Assembly: GCA_011109175.1 (NCBI GenBank)
Contig: RDEW01000037.1
Span: forward strand, 212,110 to 253,890
DNA from: Dicyema japonicum
Taxonomy: Eukaryota > Dicyemida > Rhombozoa > Dicyemidae
Direction of reading: 5' to 3'
Length of the DNA stretch: 41,781 nucleotides
Shown: positions 19,735-29,460 of the stretch, piece by piece
Position numbering within the stretch: the first letter of the stretch is position 1
Layout of the letters: every line of letters begins with the position of its first letter
Notes under the pieces: generated by a model
What the model was told of the DNA's origin: nothing
The model's database searches: none
Seen by the model: the letters and a program-made list of their open reading frames with translations, nothing else
Position numbers and translations under genes: made by a program

Positions 19735-21616
19735 CAGTCAAACCCCTCTAAACCGATTCCTCTCGGGACCGACATAATTGTCCGGTATTGAGGGGAGGCC
19801 TGTATATTGAACAAGTCATTACTTATAACAAAAAAGTGAAACAGTAAAATTAATAGAAATCTGTCAATAAGGATTGCCTCGAATTTTTCGATTCAGCAAT
19901 CGCTTTATTGTTCAGATAGATCAGTCTGTTGACGGGATCGAGTAATGCAGAGTCTTGAGTGCAAGCAAAGTGGCAGATTTGGTCTAGCATTTGTTGAACA
20001 TTTGTGCGTGTTAATTTCTCTATATGTTTTGGCTCTGTTTACATATCAGAATCTGAGTCACTGTCATAATCTTTAGAAGCTGAGACTGTTTGATATCGCT
20101 CACTAGGATGATTGATTCCCAATCTTTGGGATTTCCAAGTCTAAGTCGACAAATTTGTCTTCTGTCATTAGATTATCGACTAGTCTATTCATGAGGGTAT
20201 GAACAGTAAATTGTTTTCAGGATTGTCGTTTATATATATATTTTGACTGGAATGCCACACTTATTAAAGCAGAGGGAGATTGTGTTTGATTTCACGTCCA
20301 TCCAAGCTGTGCTAATCCACCGGATAGAAAGAAATTTATTGCAAGTTGTGTCGCATTGGTTTATATGTCTATTTTGGCAAGAAGTTGAGTCATTAGTAGT
20401 CTTCTGTATCTTTCTTTAAATGACCAAATAATTCCTTGATCCAGAGGCTGTATGCCACTCGTTGTGTTAGCTGTAAGAAATTTGAGTTCCACGTTGGAAT
20501 ATTTTACGCTTAATGAATGTGATGCTGCATTATCCAAAAACATAATAATTTTAGCATGTTCACATCTTGCAACCATTTTGAAAACAATTTTGATGTCATC
20601 CAGGCTGTAACGTTGGAGCAGTAAATAACAGGTAACTCATTCAGATTAATATTCTTTAAACATCTGGGTTTTCGAGACTTGCCAATTACAATTGGCTTTA
20701 GCTTTTCTCCTGTCGAACTGCAAGCAAGCATTACAGTAAGACGTTCCTTCGACTTCTTTGATCCACTGTGATGATTACCTTTTACTGATAGTGCTTTATC
20801 AGGAAGGGCACGATAGAATAGTCCGGTTTCGTCGCAGTTAAATATATCCTCTGGTCGACATCCTTCAATTAGAAAAGGTACACGTTCTATCCAGTCAGAA
20901 ACAACATCACTGTTAACATTTGCTTTTTCACCACTGATACAGGATTGAGTAACGAGACTTCCATCTGCATAACCAGCCAGTGGAAGCTTTAAAATCATTT
21001 TCGCCCAGTGCTTTAGCAAACTCTGTAGATTTAGCGATAATAATTGGTGAAACAAAAGTTTTTGGAACGTGCTATCTGGAACTACTCCCAAGTGATTTTA
21101 TTCAAATTTTCAAATTTGCAGTTGTTGTCAAAACGTTTTTTAGCAGAATTTGCGTTGTTATTGAATAATTCCAAATAAATATTAGCCTTTTTAAGTATGT
21201 CTGATACAGTGCTGCATCCAACTCCATACTTCTTGCTGAGAAATTTTTGTGTCGGCTTAGGTGTTTGGTTCGATTCATTTATTATTTGAATTTTCTTCTT
21301 TAAAGACAATTCGCAACGTAATCGTTTTCTTTGCTATCATCTTTTAGTTTTTGATTTTCTGTCGAGTTGTTCGCAATTCAGGGTTAAAGACGATTAATAG
21401 GATTAGATCAAAGATTGATGTCAGAAGGCCGGTTTATGATAAAAGAAAATTCAAGTTGGGACCACAAAATACGGCCGGTATTCGGAATAGAGGAAATCCG
21501 GTATATCGAAGATGAAATAGCAGTGATGGCCTATGAGGTGAATCGGAACCATAAGTTTAGTCCGGTTTAAAGGGAATTCCGATATACCGAGGAGTCGGTT
21601 TATAGGGGTTTGACTG
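19735..21616. mobile_element. pogo/Tigger DNA transposon, full length but dead
   Basis: The element is 1882 bp. Terminal inverted repeats begin CAGTCAAACCCCT at both ends (19735 rightward; reverse complement ending 21616) and match for about 13 bp, then nearly so. It is flanked by TA on both sides (19733-19734, 21617-21618), the target duplication of the Tc1/mariner-pogo superfamily. It encodes a broken Tigger-like transposase on the minus strand. Because it keeps both ends and the TA duplication, it records a clean cut-and-paste insertion into LINE sequence. Confidence 0.93.
20361..21309 (-). pseudogene. Tigger/pogo transposase, frameshifted
   Basis: The N-terminus (21309-21082) is a CENP-B/psq-type helix-turn-helix: MSLKKKIQIINESNQTPKPT...KKYGVGCSTVSDILKKA. 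A second DNA-binding part, FAKALGENDFKASTGWLCRW, is in another frame near 21015-20945. The DDE_1 core follows, with DIFNCDETGLFYRALPDKAL (first Asp), AKIIMFLDNAASHS (second Asp) and SGIQPLDQGIIWSFKERYRR (third Asp). At least three frame changes prevent translation. In life this protein would bind the terminal repeats and catalyse excision and reinsertion at TA. Confidence 0.9.
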
Positions 21617-21618
21617 TA

Positions 21619-21860
21619 TTCCTTCTCCGTGAAATAAGTTAATTGATCCCTTTTCGGTTTTCTTAGCGGAGGTTTGGTTGGGTCAGTCCTCGTGGTTTTT
21701 GTGAGAGATTTTCGCATAGTATTTTATTATGGTTTAGGTTTTTTTGGCTGAATTTGTCATATCCGGGTGTCCTCTCATTCACCTTCGAGATATTTCGAAT
21801 AGTCTTCCAGACTTCGGATGTTGACCGGTTATGTTTTAATGACGTAAGAACCATCTTCCA
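21619..21860 (-). pseudogene. LINE linker fragment
   Basis: The minus strand reads LTSLKHNRSTSEVWKTIRNI followed by SKVNERTPGYDKF, the W-xx-I block usually found between endonuclease and RT in jockey-type LINEs. It directly adjoins the TA duplication of the pogo element, so before that insertion it was contiguous with the LINE at 18220-19734. The order of blocks is unusual, which suggests two LINE pieces were already joined. One undetermined base (21871) lies just beyond. Confidence 0.5.
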
Positions 21861-22005
21861 TTTAGCTCTCNTTTGCGCTAAATTTCGAAAATTTATAAGG
21901 GAAAAATTTTCAAAAATGGAAAAAAAGTCAAGTATTGAAAAAATTTTTAAAAATTAAAAGATGCTAGTAGTATCACAAAAATGCGATATAAACTAAAAAA
22001 AGACA

Positions 22006-22053
22006 ACTTGACTTTTTTTCCGCTTGACCTTTTTTCCACTTGACTTTTTTTCC
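22006..22053 (+). repeat. Three-copy 16-bp minisatellite
   Basis: Three tandem copies of CTTGACTTTTTTTCCG-like units. The reverse complement of one unit (GGAAAAAAAGTCAAGT) occurs at 21918-21933, so the 70 bp between lie within a 16-bp inverted repeat. Confidence 0.8.
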
Positions 22054-22064
22054 GCACTCCGCTA

Positions 22065-22400
22065 AAGGTACCCAATTCTTCGATTAGCATATCTCCCAGC
22101 CTGTTTGACGTCTGACCTCTCAGCCAGCACGGATGTTTTATATTTAGGTCACCGCAAAAAAGAACGTTTTTTAGTGAGCTGATGGACGAAAGTTTTGGGA
22201 AAGTGGCTGATGATGAAGGAGGTATATATGAATTGATCAGAGTAAGACGTAACCTTGCTTCATAATGGGATCCCGTTTCGTATGATAGTTAGTAAGCCTC
22301 CCCCAGGTTTTCCACATCTATCTTTGCGTAAACTGAGTATCCAGGAAATTTTGGAGTTGTGTTCGCACTTCTGAGTTTGGATTCTTATAATAAAACCCTG
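22065..22400 (-). pseudogene. APE-type LINE endonuclease fragment
   Basis: The minus strand shows CGKPGGGLLTIIRNGIPL and, further down, LKNVLFCGDLNIKHPCWL with the GDLN catalytic motif, characteristic of the EEP domain of jockey-type LINEs. The N-terminal QET and C-terminal SDH parts are missing. It may be the 5' part of the element continued at 18220-19734. Confidence 0.6.
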
Positions 22401-22524
22401 TTCAGGATTCTCGACTCCACCGGACTCGTCCTCTCCCTTGTCTGTCTGGGATCACTTAGTTAGTTGAGAACTTTTTATTTCTTTTTCTTTGACCCAGTGA
22501 TCCTGGAAGTAATAACAATAATAA

Positions 22525-23425
22525 TGTTTGGAACCATTGAGTCACCGCCTCAATGAACGGTTTGAGCAAACAACAATTCATTGGAGGATGTTTTTTTCAG
22601 TACAAATCACATTTTCTTTATCGATGACATGAAGGCGTATGCTCAAACAGCTGAGGAGCTTTACTCCATGAGGGTCTCCGCTAGAGATTTCTTTGAGAGT
22701 ATAGGCCTAGATTTGAAATATTCCAAGTCTGCGACTAACACGCAAGTATGTAGCGAGTTAGTAAGAGTCCTAGAGAAACACAGGATATAAGTATCTGGGT
22801 GTTACCGAAACTCCAAAGTCCCTTATAATGACTGAGACAAAGCGACACATTACTGAAGGCATCCGTAGAAGAGCAGCGTTATTATGTAAGACGTCTCTAA
22901 ATGCGAGGAATTTGTTATAATGAGAGACTATATTTACCCTGTGAGAAATTCGGTCGTAGACTGTGTGGAGTAGTCCTACCAAGTGAGCGTATTCTTATGA
23001 CACCCGGATAGCTGGGTCAAGTGTGTCTGTAAGAAGCACGCCATAATAAAGACCTAGAAAACACGGGCAACTCTCCTAGACACTATCAGACCTTTTTGTT
23101 ACTAAGTATGATGATGGAGGGATAGTAAATGTGAAGGCGTTGATCGAAATACAAAAAATTAATTAGAACTTAAAAAGCTCTTCGGAGCATTTGACAACCC
23201 ACACATCGACCTTAAGTTGTCGACAACTTGGTTAAATACGACTCACTACGTATATGCAGGCCCCAATATTTTTGGGAATTGGTCAACAATTACAAGTCCC
23301 CATTGTAAGTCAAGAAGCATGTCAGTTGATTATTTGGTCACTTTGTACGGACCCATTCCTTGCCACGACTATGTGTGGAGGCATAACGAGGTAGTAAGGA
23401 GTCTTCATCTTCTATTATTATAACC
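22525..23425 (+). pseudogene. Family B RLE LINE, RT palm to C-terminus
   Basis: Begins with LNERFEQT, equivalent to LNDRFEQ in the copy at 66-948, then VFFSTNHIFFIDDMKAYAQT (motif C FIDD), EELYSMRVSARDFFESIGLD, YKYLGVTETPKSLI, EGIRRRAALLCKTSLNARNL and a final CHDYVWRHNEVVRSLHLLL. Several frameshifts and stops are present. The element is cut at about 23414 by the minus-strand 2A-LINE and resumes at 25275. Confidence 0.8.
23402..23414. repeat. Candidate target site duplication, lower copy
   Basis: TCTTCATCTTCTA matches TCTTGATCTTCTA at 25275-25287 in 12 of 13 bases. The two copies bound the minus-strand APE LINE that splits family B. Next to this copy is a TTATTATA tract, as expected for a short A/T repeat tail. 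Confidence 0.6.
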
Positions 23426-25274
23426 ACGGGAACACAGGAAATAGGAAAAAGTTATCGTCTAATTAAGTGACCCCAGTGTCAGTGCGTCCTCCTATGTTTC
23501 GACTTTGCAATCTTATATGATCATCCAAAAGGGGAAGGTTTGATTTCAAATTTGCGAGCATACTTCTGGTAGGCAAGAGACTCATCTTCAAGAAGCTACT
23601 AGAAGATCGCACAATTTTCAAGAATTTTTGTTGCTAGAGTCTTCCTCGGTACCGAATCAAACGCCTTCTCGATATCCAGAGCGACAAGTACCGTTCTTTT
23701 ATGTGGTTTTGAGTAGTTCAGTCCATCCGAAATGAACTGAGTTAGTTTTGTTAGATGTGTTGAAGTTGAGTATCCCGATCTGAAGCCATGTTGGAAACTA
23801 GCAAGATCAAGCGAATGAGTAATCTTGCGGAGGATTAATTTTTCCAATGTTCTTGAAAACCCAAAAAGAATCGATATTGGACGATAACTCCAGGGGTCGT
23901 CTAAGGCTTTGTTCTTTTTAGGTATTGGATGTATAAGTGATTTTTTTCATAATGAAAGAATCTCATTTCTATTTACTGAGTAATTGAAAATCTCAGTAAG
24001 GGCATCGATTGCCATTGGCCCAAAGTGTTTCAATTCAGTTATTGAAATGTCATCCCCCCTTTGGATTTTGTATTTTTCATGTATTTAATTGCATGAAGTA
24101 CAACCAGTGGTTTGAAATATTCGATGAATGGATATTTTTTTCATGTGTTTCGATTGATGCTCCAGTTTCAATTATGGTTTGTGGCTTAAACTGACATAAA
24201 ATTTCATAAGTGTGTCAGGATTAATTCCTGTTGTATGTTGTATGGGAATCTTTTCGAGTTTCCGTAGTGTTCTCCATAAGGATGTGTCTTTGTGTGTCTA
24301 TTTACAGACGTCAAAGCAGCCTCCCATTTTTTTGTTTTTATTTCTGATCCTTTTGGTAATTTCCTTATTCAGATCTGTAATTTCAGTATTCAATGATAAT
24401 GAAAGTATTGCGAGTTACATTAATCTTGTGTTTTCCCAGGATTTTCAATAGTATTGGATTGTGATCTGTGTGCGTAGATAACGTCCCATGTAATAGTCGA
24501 AGCAATTGATGGAGCGGCAAGAGTCAGATCTGGTGAGGTTGGAGAGTCACCATTTCTTGAAGGAGTTTTTGTGTGTTTATTCCTGTTGTTAAGGATTACC
24601 AAGTCAATGTTGTCAATATAATAGATCCTCTTTGGTCCAATAGTTGATTTGTTTACCAAATTGGTCTCTTCGCGTTTAATATATCCACAAATTATAACTT
24701 TTTTCCAATCTTGTGAACTGTTCAAGATTAGGACAATAGCCTTTATAGCATAAAGAAATTGGAGGGATATACACATTTGCTATAGTCATTCGGAGTGAGT
24801 GTAACTTTATTTTCACTGTGAGTTGTTCTAATGGATCTTCAGTGTCCATAAAGCTTGATATGTAATTTGAAAAATCCACAACATTAATCTGACTATGGAC
24901 AATGGTAAGTAAGCCTCCACCTCTTCCAAATTTTCGGTCTTTCCGGAGCACGTAATATCCAGGAAACGTTGGAGTTGAATCTTTATGAGTAAGCTCTTGA
25001 ATTAAAGCGATATCCACTAGTTGGACTGAAAAAATCGTTAAGTTCAATAATCTTTGTTCGAATTCCATTTATGTTGATTTGGGCAATAATCAATGGCGGT
25101 CCTGGATTCGGTTTGACATCGCCGGAAATAAGTAGTAATGCACGACACCATCCACGTCTCAACGAAGAAGGGATAGGGATTTTGCGGCTCTTTTTCACAT
25201 AAATTGTGCAATGCCCCCACATCGTAGGTGAGCCACGCGACATTATTTTCGAATCGATAAAAAATAATGAATCC
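23415..25274 (-). mobile_element. APE-type LINE with 2A-like motif, inserted in family B
   Basis: From the 5' end on the minus strand: ALLLISGDVKPNPGPPLIIA (2A-like), endonuclease FSVQLVDIALIQELTHKD, GRGGGLLTIVHSQI, ANVYIPPISL, VIICGYIKRE in place of the usual GDxN, and PDLTLAAPS. After a gap comes the RT N-terminal block FQHGFRSGYSTSTHLTKLTQ and motif A LVALDIEKAFDSVPR near 23847-23599. Motif C and the C-terminus are missing. The GD-to-GY change and several frame breaks make it inactive. Confidence 0.82.
25098..25124 (-). other. 2A-like peptide motif (GDVKPNPGP)
   Basis: The codons read G-D-V-K-P-N-P-G-P just before the endonuclease domain of the LINE. The consensus for ribosome-skipping 2A peptides is D(V/I)ExNPGP. 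Here the Glu is Lys, so activity is uncertain. Similar N-terminal motifs are known in APE-type LINEs of animals. Confidence 0.7.
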
Positions 25275-25287
25275 TCTTGATCTTCTA

Positions 25288-25610
25288 CTATGCAATAAGT
25301 ATGGTATTCGTCACACCAGAAAGTTGCGGACTCATAAGGTGCAATCTGTAGTAGAGAACACCAGGGTCCAAATTAAGGTAGACAGTGCTATCCGAACCTC
25401 GGTGCTAGTCAACCACAATAAACCGGGAATTCTAGTACACGATAAGGAGTTTAGCCAAGTCCATATAATGAAGTTAGCATTATGTCTCAAGACTATTTGC
25501 AGACTGTGGAGATGGAGGAAAAAAAAGGAAGTATGACTTGCTTGCAAACGAGATGGAGCAGATGCTTGGTTGCAAGGTCATCGTTATTTCAATAATAATG
25601 ACGTGGGAAA
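25288..25610 (+). pseudogene. Family B RLE LINE, endonuclease end
   Basis: After the inserted LINE the family B frame resumes: LLLCNKYGIRHTRKLRTHKV, QSVVENTRVQIKVDSAIRTS, VNHNKPGILVHDKEF and CLKTICRLWRWRKKKEV. The NHNKPGILVHDK segment corresponds to the N(R)PDIVxxD core of restriction-like endonucleases in this LINE group, with Pro-Asp replaced by Pro-Gly, so the nuclease would be inactive. Confidence 0.7.
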
Positions 25611-25611
25611 G

Positions 25612-25946
25612 AATTGCAACAAAGTACCACAAGGGACGCCACATGTGTGGATAGCTTCTCTCCCTACAATCTTGTTATGGCAGCAACTAACCCAGCCTCT
25701 GCTTTGGAGAAGACTGACATTCTAAAGATGAAGAAATACGTATGTCTTAATGGACAGTTCATTTTTGAACCAGTCGCCATGGAAAAGTCAGGAATCATAG
25801 GAAGCAGGTCACTGATTATGCTAAACAGAATCGGATTGCTCATCGCGAAGAAAAATGATAGGAGAGAAAGGAGCTGGCTCATTGAGAGCACATTTCCTTG
25901 CGAATCGACGAGGGAAATGAGTTCTAAATTATGAGAGCAGCCAGTA
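25612..25946 (+). pseudogene. Family A RLE LINE, nuclease C-terminal half
   Basis: Starts at RDATCVDSFSPYN (the WDxTCxDTF block, with the Trp changed) and continues LKMKKYVCLNGQFIFEPVAM, EKSGIIGSRSLIMLNRIGLL and DRRERSWLIES, then degenerates. The stop is followed by GAGAGCAGCCAGTAG, as at 3931-3945. The KRPDG half is missing. It begins exactly where family B ends. Confidence 0.8.
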
Positions 25947-25990
25947 GTTTATTTATTTTATTAACCTCAAAATCACTAAAGAGGATAAAA

Positions 25991-26060
25991 GCCAGTAATT
26001 GTTGACTGTTAGTTTTGTCGAATCCAGCCAGTAGTTGTTGACTGTTAGTTTTTTCATTAT
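25991..26060. repeat. Short tandem duplication, period 36 bp
   Basis: GCCAGTAATTGTTGACTGTT at 25991 recurs as GCCAGTAGTTGTTGACTGTT at 26027. A further partial unit (GCAGCCAGTAG) lies at 25938. Confidence 0.75.
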
Positions 26061-26239
26061 ACAGTTTTTATTAAAAAGTAACTCATTTATTTAGCTGGTT
26101 AACATATAATTTTATTGTTGAATGTATCATTAACTAGTGTGATCCTTGAAACTGAAGATTTTTACTCAAAATTTAAATATCAGACTTGATTCGACATAAA
26201 GTCTGATGTCACAAACTTTCAATTTATTTCGCTCACTTG

Positions 26240-26509
26240 TCAATAATTAAGTGAGCTGTATCCTCTCTCAATAAAATATGAAGTTAGAATGTACAAGAAT
26301 ATCCGAGAGATCGAATTACACAATTTTGGAAACTGTTCTTTAATCTTCGAATTCTGCCAAAACTGGTAAATTGAGAAATTCTGAAAGTTAATTTCATAAG
26401 ATTTATTATTTTTGAAGTTTATTAATTCCTCTATTAATTCGGAATCAGAGTTTAAAATTTTGGATTTGAATGGATCAATCATCCACTGAGGAATATTAAA
26501 ATTAAGCAA
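26240..26509 (-). pseudogene. hAT transposase C-terminal fragment (ZBED5/FAM200-like)
   Basis: The frame reads FNIPQWMIDPFKSKI, EELINFKNNKSYEINFQNFS, IYQFWQNSKIKEQFPKLCNS and FIERGYSSLNY. This is the hAT dimerisation region of the group that gave rise to vertebrate ZBED5/GTF2IRD2/FAM200 (QWxxDPF, FWxxxKxxYPxL, CExGFSxL). It is truncated upstream and changed at the Cys-Glu of the signature. Confidence 0.8.
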
Positions 26510-26559
26510 ATCCAGAAAACGAAAAATAAGTTGTTTTGTATGATGATTAGGGCGATTTT

Positions 26560-27040
26560 TGTCAATAAAACCTCAATGTCTAATTTGCATGGAAGTAATG
26601 CTATGGTTCCTAGCAAACTAAAGAGACATTTTACTTCCAAGCATCCGGACTATTCCGAAAAATCTGTGGATTGTTTTATCCATTTGAAAAAACAACACAA
26701 GTATTATTTAGTTTTTACTATGAATCGTAGACCTAGTCAAATAATGTTCAGTGAAACTTTTGTAAACACAAAGGAATCATTGAAATTTTCATACCTGATC
26801 TCAGAATTGATAGGAAAACAACTAAAACATCACACTATTGGCGAAAACTTGATAATCCCTGCTTGTCGTATTATTGCCCGGACTATGTTTGGTCATAAAT
26901 ATGAACAAAAAATAATAAAGATACCTTTGTCAGATAACACTATTTCTCGTCGGATTTGTGCTTTGTCGGAGAATATTGAAAATATATTGTCAACCATTCG
27001 ACCTGATATTGATGATATATGCAAAAACAATAATAATTAA
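26560..27040 (+). pseudogene. hAT transposase N-terminal BED fragment
   Basis: A BED-type zinc finger is split by a frameshift near 26595: PQCLICMEV in one frame, then NAMVPSKLKRHFTSKHPDYS in the other, followed by KSVDCFIHLKK and RIIARTMFGHKYEQKIIKIP with LSDNTISRRI. The CxxC...H...H pattern with PSKLKRHxxxKHP is typical of ZBED5/FAM200-like hAT transposases. It lies back to back with the C-terminal fragment at 26240-26509, in the opposite orientation. Confidence 0.8.
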
Positions 27041-27199
27041 GATTTCATTTTTTTATTAATAAAAAATTGGGCATTAAATTACCAATTTTTGTACTTAGTT
27101 TTACACATTTTAAAAATTTAATTTTTTATTTTTTAATGTGTGCCGTGGATTATTTTTTTACGTTTAGTGTGCCGCGAGAATTATTTTTTGAAAAGCTCT

Positions 27200-27262
27200 G
27201 AGTTATAAAGTCAAAAAAGTCAAAATTTAATTTTTAGGTCAATAAAGGCAAAAATTTTTATT
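27200..27262 (+). repeat. Dispersed GTCAAAA-rich repeat, copy 2
   Basis: TTATAAAGTCAAAAAAGTC...TAGGTCAATAAAGGCAAAA, same orientation and order as the copies at 10717 and 28203. Confidence 0.55.
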
Positions 27263-28202
27263 GATTTTTATTAATTTTTTCAGTTTTTGAATAAAACACT
27301 AATGTGTCGTCAACTGCTATGCCTCTTTCAATTAGGAAGGTCATTGAAAATGTTAAGACTGTTATTAGAATTTTCTATAAACTCACGAATTTTCTAAAAA
27401 ACAGTTTTTTGTTGAATTTTTCATCAATGAAACATTTCAAACTAACAGGTCTATCATTTTATAACTATTTCACAGCTGTTAGTGTAAAAATATCTGATTT
27501 TCTCATTCCATTTACTCTAGGCTCAATGAGGTCACGCTTACTCGAATATGATTTTCCTTGATAAGTTGAACATTAAAGTTTACAAAACTTATTTGAGATA
27601 TAGGATATCGTTTTACTTCCTTCTATCCATAGTGTAGAAAATTAACAGGTATCTACCAATAATAATTCTGGTCAGAATGGGGAGTTGTCTTTAAGTTGTT
27701 GAACATTATTGTACATTTTCATTGAAGTAAAAAATAACTATAAATTTTTTATAAAAATATAATTTTAATTAAAAGACGCTTGGAAGTATTTATTAAAATA
27801 AAATACGGAGCAATTTATTTGCTATATTATGTAATATTGGTTTATAAATTTATAAGCATGACAAGAAAAACTTACTTCACCATAGAAGACGCAGTTAGAA
27901 TTTTCAAAAATTGTATTTTAGTAACGATTTATGCGGAATAAAAAAGTATCTGGAGTCTATGTTGTCTGTTAATAAGTTTTTTTCTATTACAAAAATGGAA
28001 AAACAACATACTTCTCAATGCATGTACGACTATTTAAAAAAATCTCCTTCCACATCATTATTATTCAGTAAAGATTTTTATTATTGTAAAATTATTATCT
28101 AAATACCGAAATTTTCAACAAGAAAACGTTTTGAATTACTTCTATATTTTAATAAAGTTTTCGATTAGTTTTTTTTCATATTAAAAAATTTTTTTTTCTA
28201 AA

Positions 28203-28268
28203 TAAATTTGTCATAAAATCAAAAATGGTCAAAATTTGGAAATTTTAAAGTCAATAAGGTCAAAATAA
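28203..28268 (+). repeat. Dispersed GTCAAAA-rich repeat, copy 3
   Basis: TTTGTCATAAAATCAAAAATGG...TTTAAAGTCAATAAGGTCAAAA. It adjoins the 3' end of the minus-strand family A copy at 28269. Confidence 0.6.
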
Positions 28269-29185
28269 CTAGGACAACAGAGTGGCGAAGGCGTTACTTC
28301 TGATAATCGCCATTTCGAGCCTCTGTCTCAACCAGAGCCGCTCCCGTGGCTCACACTTTTTTGAGGCGAGTTTGCTTCCAATGCTGGAGATAAAGGGGTC
28401 CGTCTTCGCTTTCTCGGTTACGGTTGTCTCCACAGCAATGGAGGTGAAATGGTATTGGTCTCCGAGGGATTCGTATTCACGGATCTTCTTGGCTTCCGCC
28501 TGGTCAACTGCGTCTCCAGGAGAGTACGTTGTCGTCAGCGATCTGGCCCCTGAGAAGGTGTCCATACACGTTGCGTCCCAGACGAGTGATTTTCCGTGGT
28601 GGTATGGGAATAACGTCATGCCATCCGGTCTTTTCCCATCGCCTCTGTCTAAGCCCAAAGGTTCCAATTGGGCCGGAAATTCCGCGGCCTTGAGGGCTCA
28701 AAAATTGATGTCATTGAGAACTGCGTGACGCGGAACTCGACCAGCACTTCGTCGGCAAGAGAGTGAATTTAAGCTCCCGCCGCAACGGCATTTGTGTCTC
28801 TGGCATATGTCCAGTCCTAGGCGCAGTGCTACCCCGATCCTCAAGATTTTTTCGTCATGGAGAGTCCCCAGATGTGGACACAGTAAGACTTCGAGCCAGA
28901 CTCCTTTTCCGCGATGTGCGGCCGACTCAATGCTTGCTAGTCGGTGTTGGTTGGCGATTATCTTCGCGGCCTCCAGAGTGCTCATACATGCAATTGAGTT
29001 TCAACTCTTCTGGCAAGCAAAGTTCGACGGGAATTCCAAGCCCAAATCTCTCCACAGCTTGCTAACTCTATCAAGCTTTGAGTCCAAGGTATGTCCGGTT
29101 GCGTTACGTAGGACTGCTTGGACCAAGAGACTGTAGCTCGCAAGGGATGAAAAGTAGGCAGGCAAAGTTGCCTCAAGGGGAATAT
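28269..29185 (-). pseudogene. Family A RLE LINE, best-preserved C-terminal region
   Basis: From 29185 downward: IPLEATLPAYFSSLA, SKLDRVSKLWRDLGLEF, GVWLEVLLCPHLGTLHDEKI, LRIGVALRLGLDIC, zinc-binding CRCGGSLNSLSCRRSAGRVP with RHAVLND, then after a frameshift MEPLGLDRGDGKRPDGMTLF, LVWDATCMDTF, AEAKKIREYESLGDQYHF and ERLWLRQRLEMAIIRSNAF with a stop. Both halves of the putative PD-x-D nuclease core and most of the upstream zinc motif are present, so this is the best template for defining the family. The RT palm is missing. A LINE ORF1 zinc-knuckle piece abuts the truncated 5' side. Confidence 0.87.
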
Positions 29186-29460
29186 TAACCCAATGCCACC
29201 ATACGATGGATAGCTATTCTAGAGGATGGTGCCTGCCTTCTCCCCTGTAGTATCTTTTCCGTAGCTTTTTGATACAGGGAGCATCTTAAATGGCTCGCCC
29301 TGTGTCCCTCCTCGCCACAGTTCACGCACTTGAGAGACCTGACTTTTGATTGGCAGGCCTTCCGCGAATTTGGACCTCCGTAATTCAAACACTTCTCTTT
29401 ATAAGTGTATCGGGAGCTGGTGTGGCCGAATCTGTTGGTCGCTCTAGGGCCACACCGAAC
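29185..29460 (-). pseudogene. LINE ORF1 zinc-knuckle fragment
   Basis: The minus strand reads RFGHTSSRYTYKEKC, CLNYGGPNSRKAC and KCVNCGEEGHRASHLRCSLY: three tandem CCHC-type knuckles as in the ORF1 (Gag-like) proteins of jockey/CR1-type LINEs, which bind element RNA. Only the third (C-x2-C-x4-H-x6-C) is intact; the first two have lost cysteines. It ends IHRMVALG-stop, immediately before the family A copy. Confidence 0.65.

Larger units (their letters stand above)
27041..28268. other. AT-rich stretch with hAT end-like sequence and no clear gene
   Basis: Two copies of a GTGTGCCG(T/C)G-type block at about 27137-27175 resemble sequence near the ends of Charlie-like hAT elements. Short frames at 27304-27561 and 27911-28102 are unrecognised. 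Copies of the GTCAAAA-rich repeat lie at 27200-27262 and 28203-28268. Confidence 0.45.

Noticed and set aside
28282-29136. Plus-strand ORFs of 100-148 codons
   Set aside because: They are antisense shadows of the family A copy, whose minus frame carries the KRPDG and zinc motifs.
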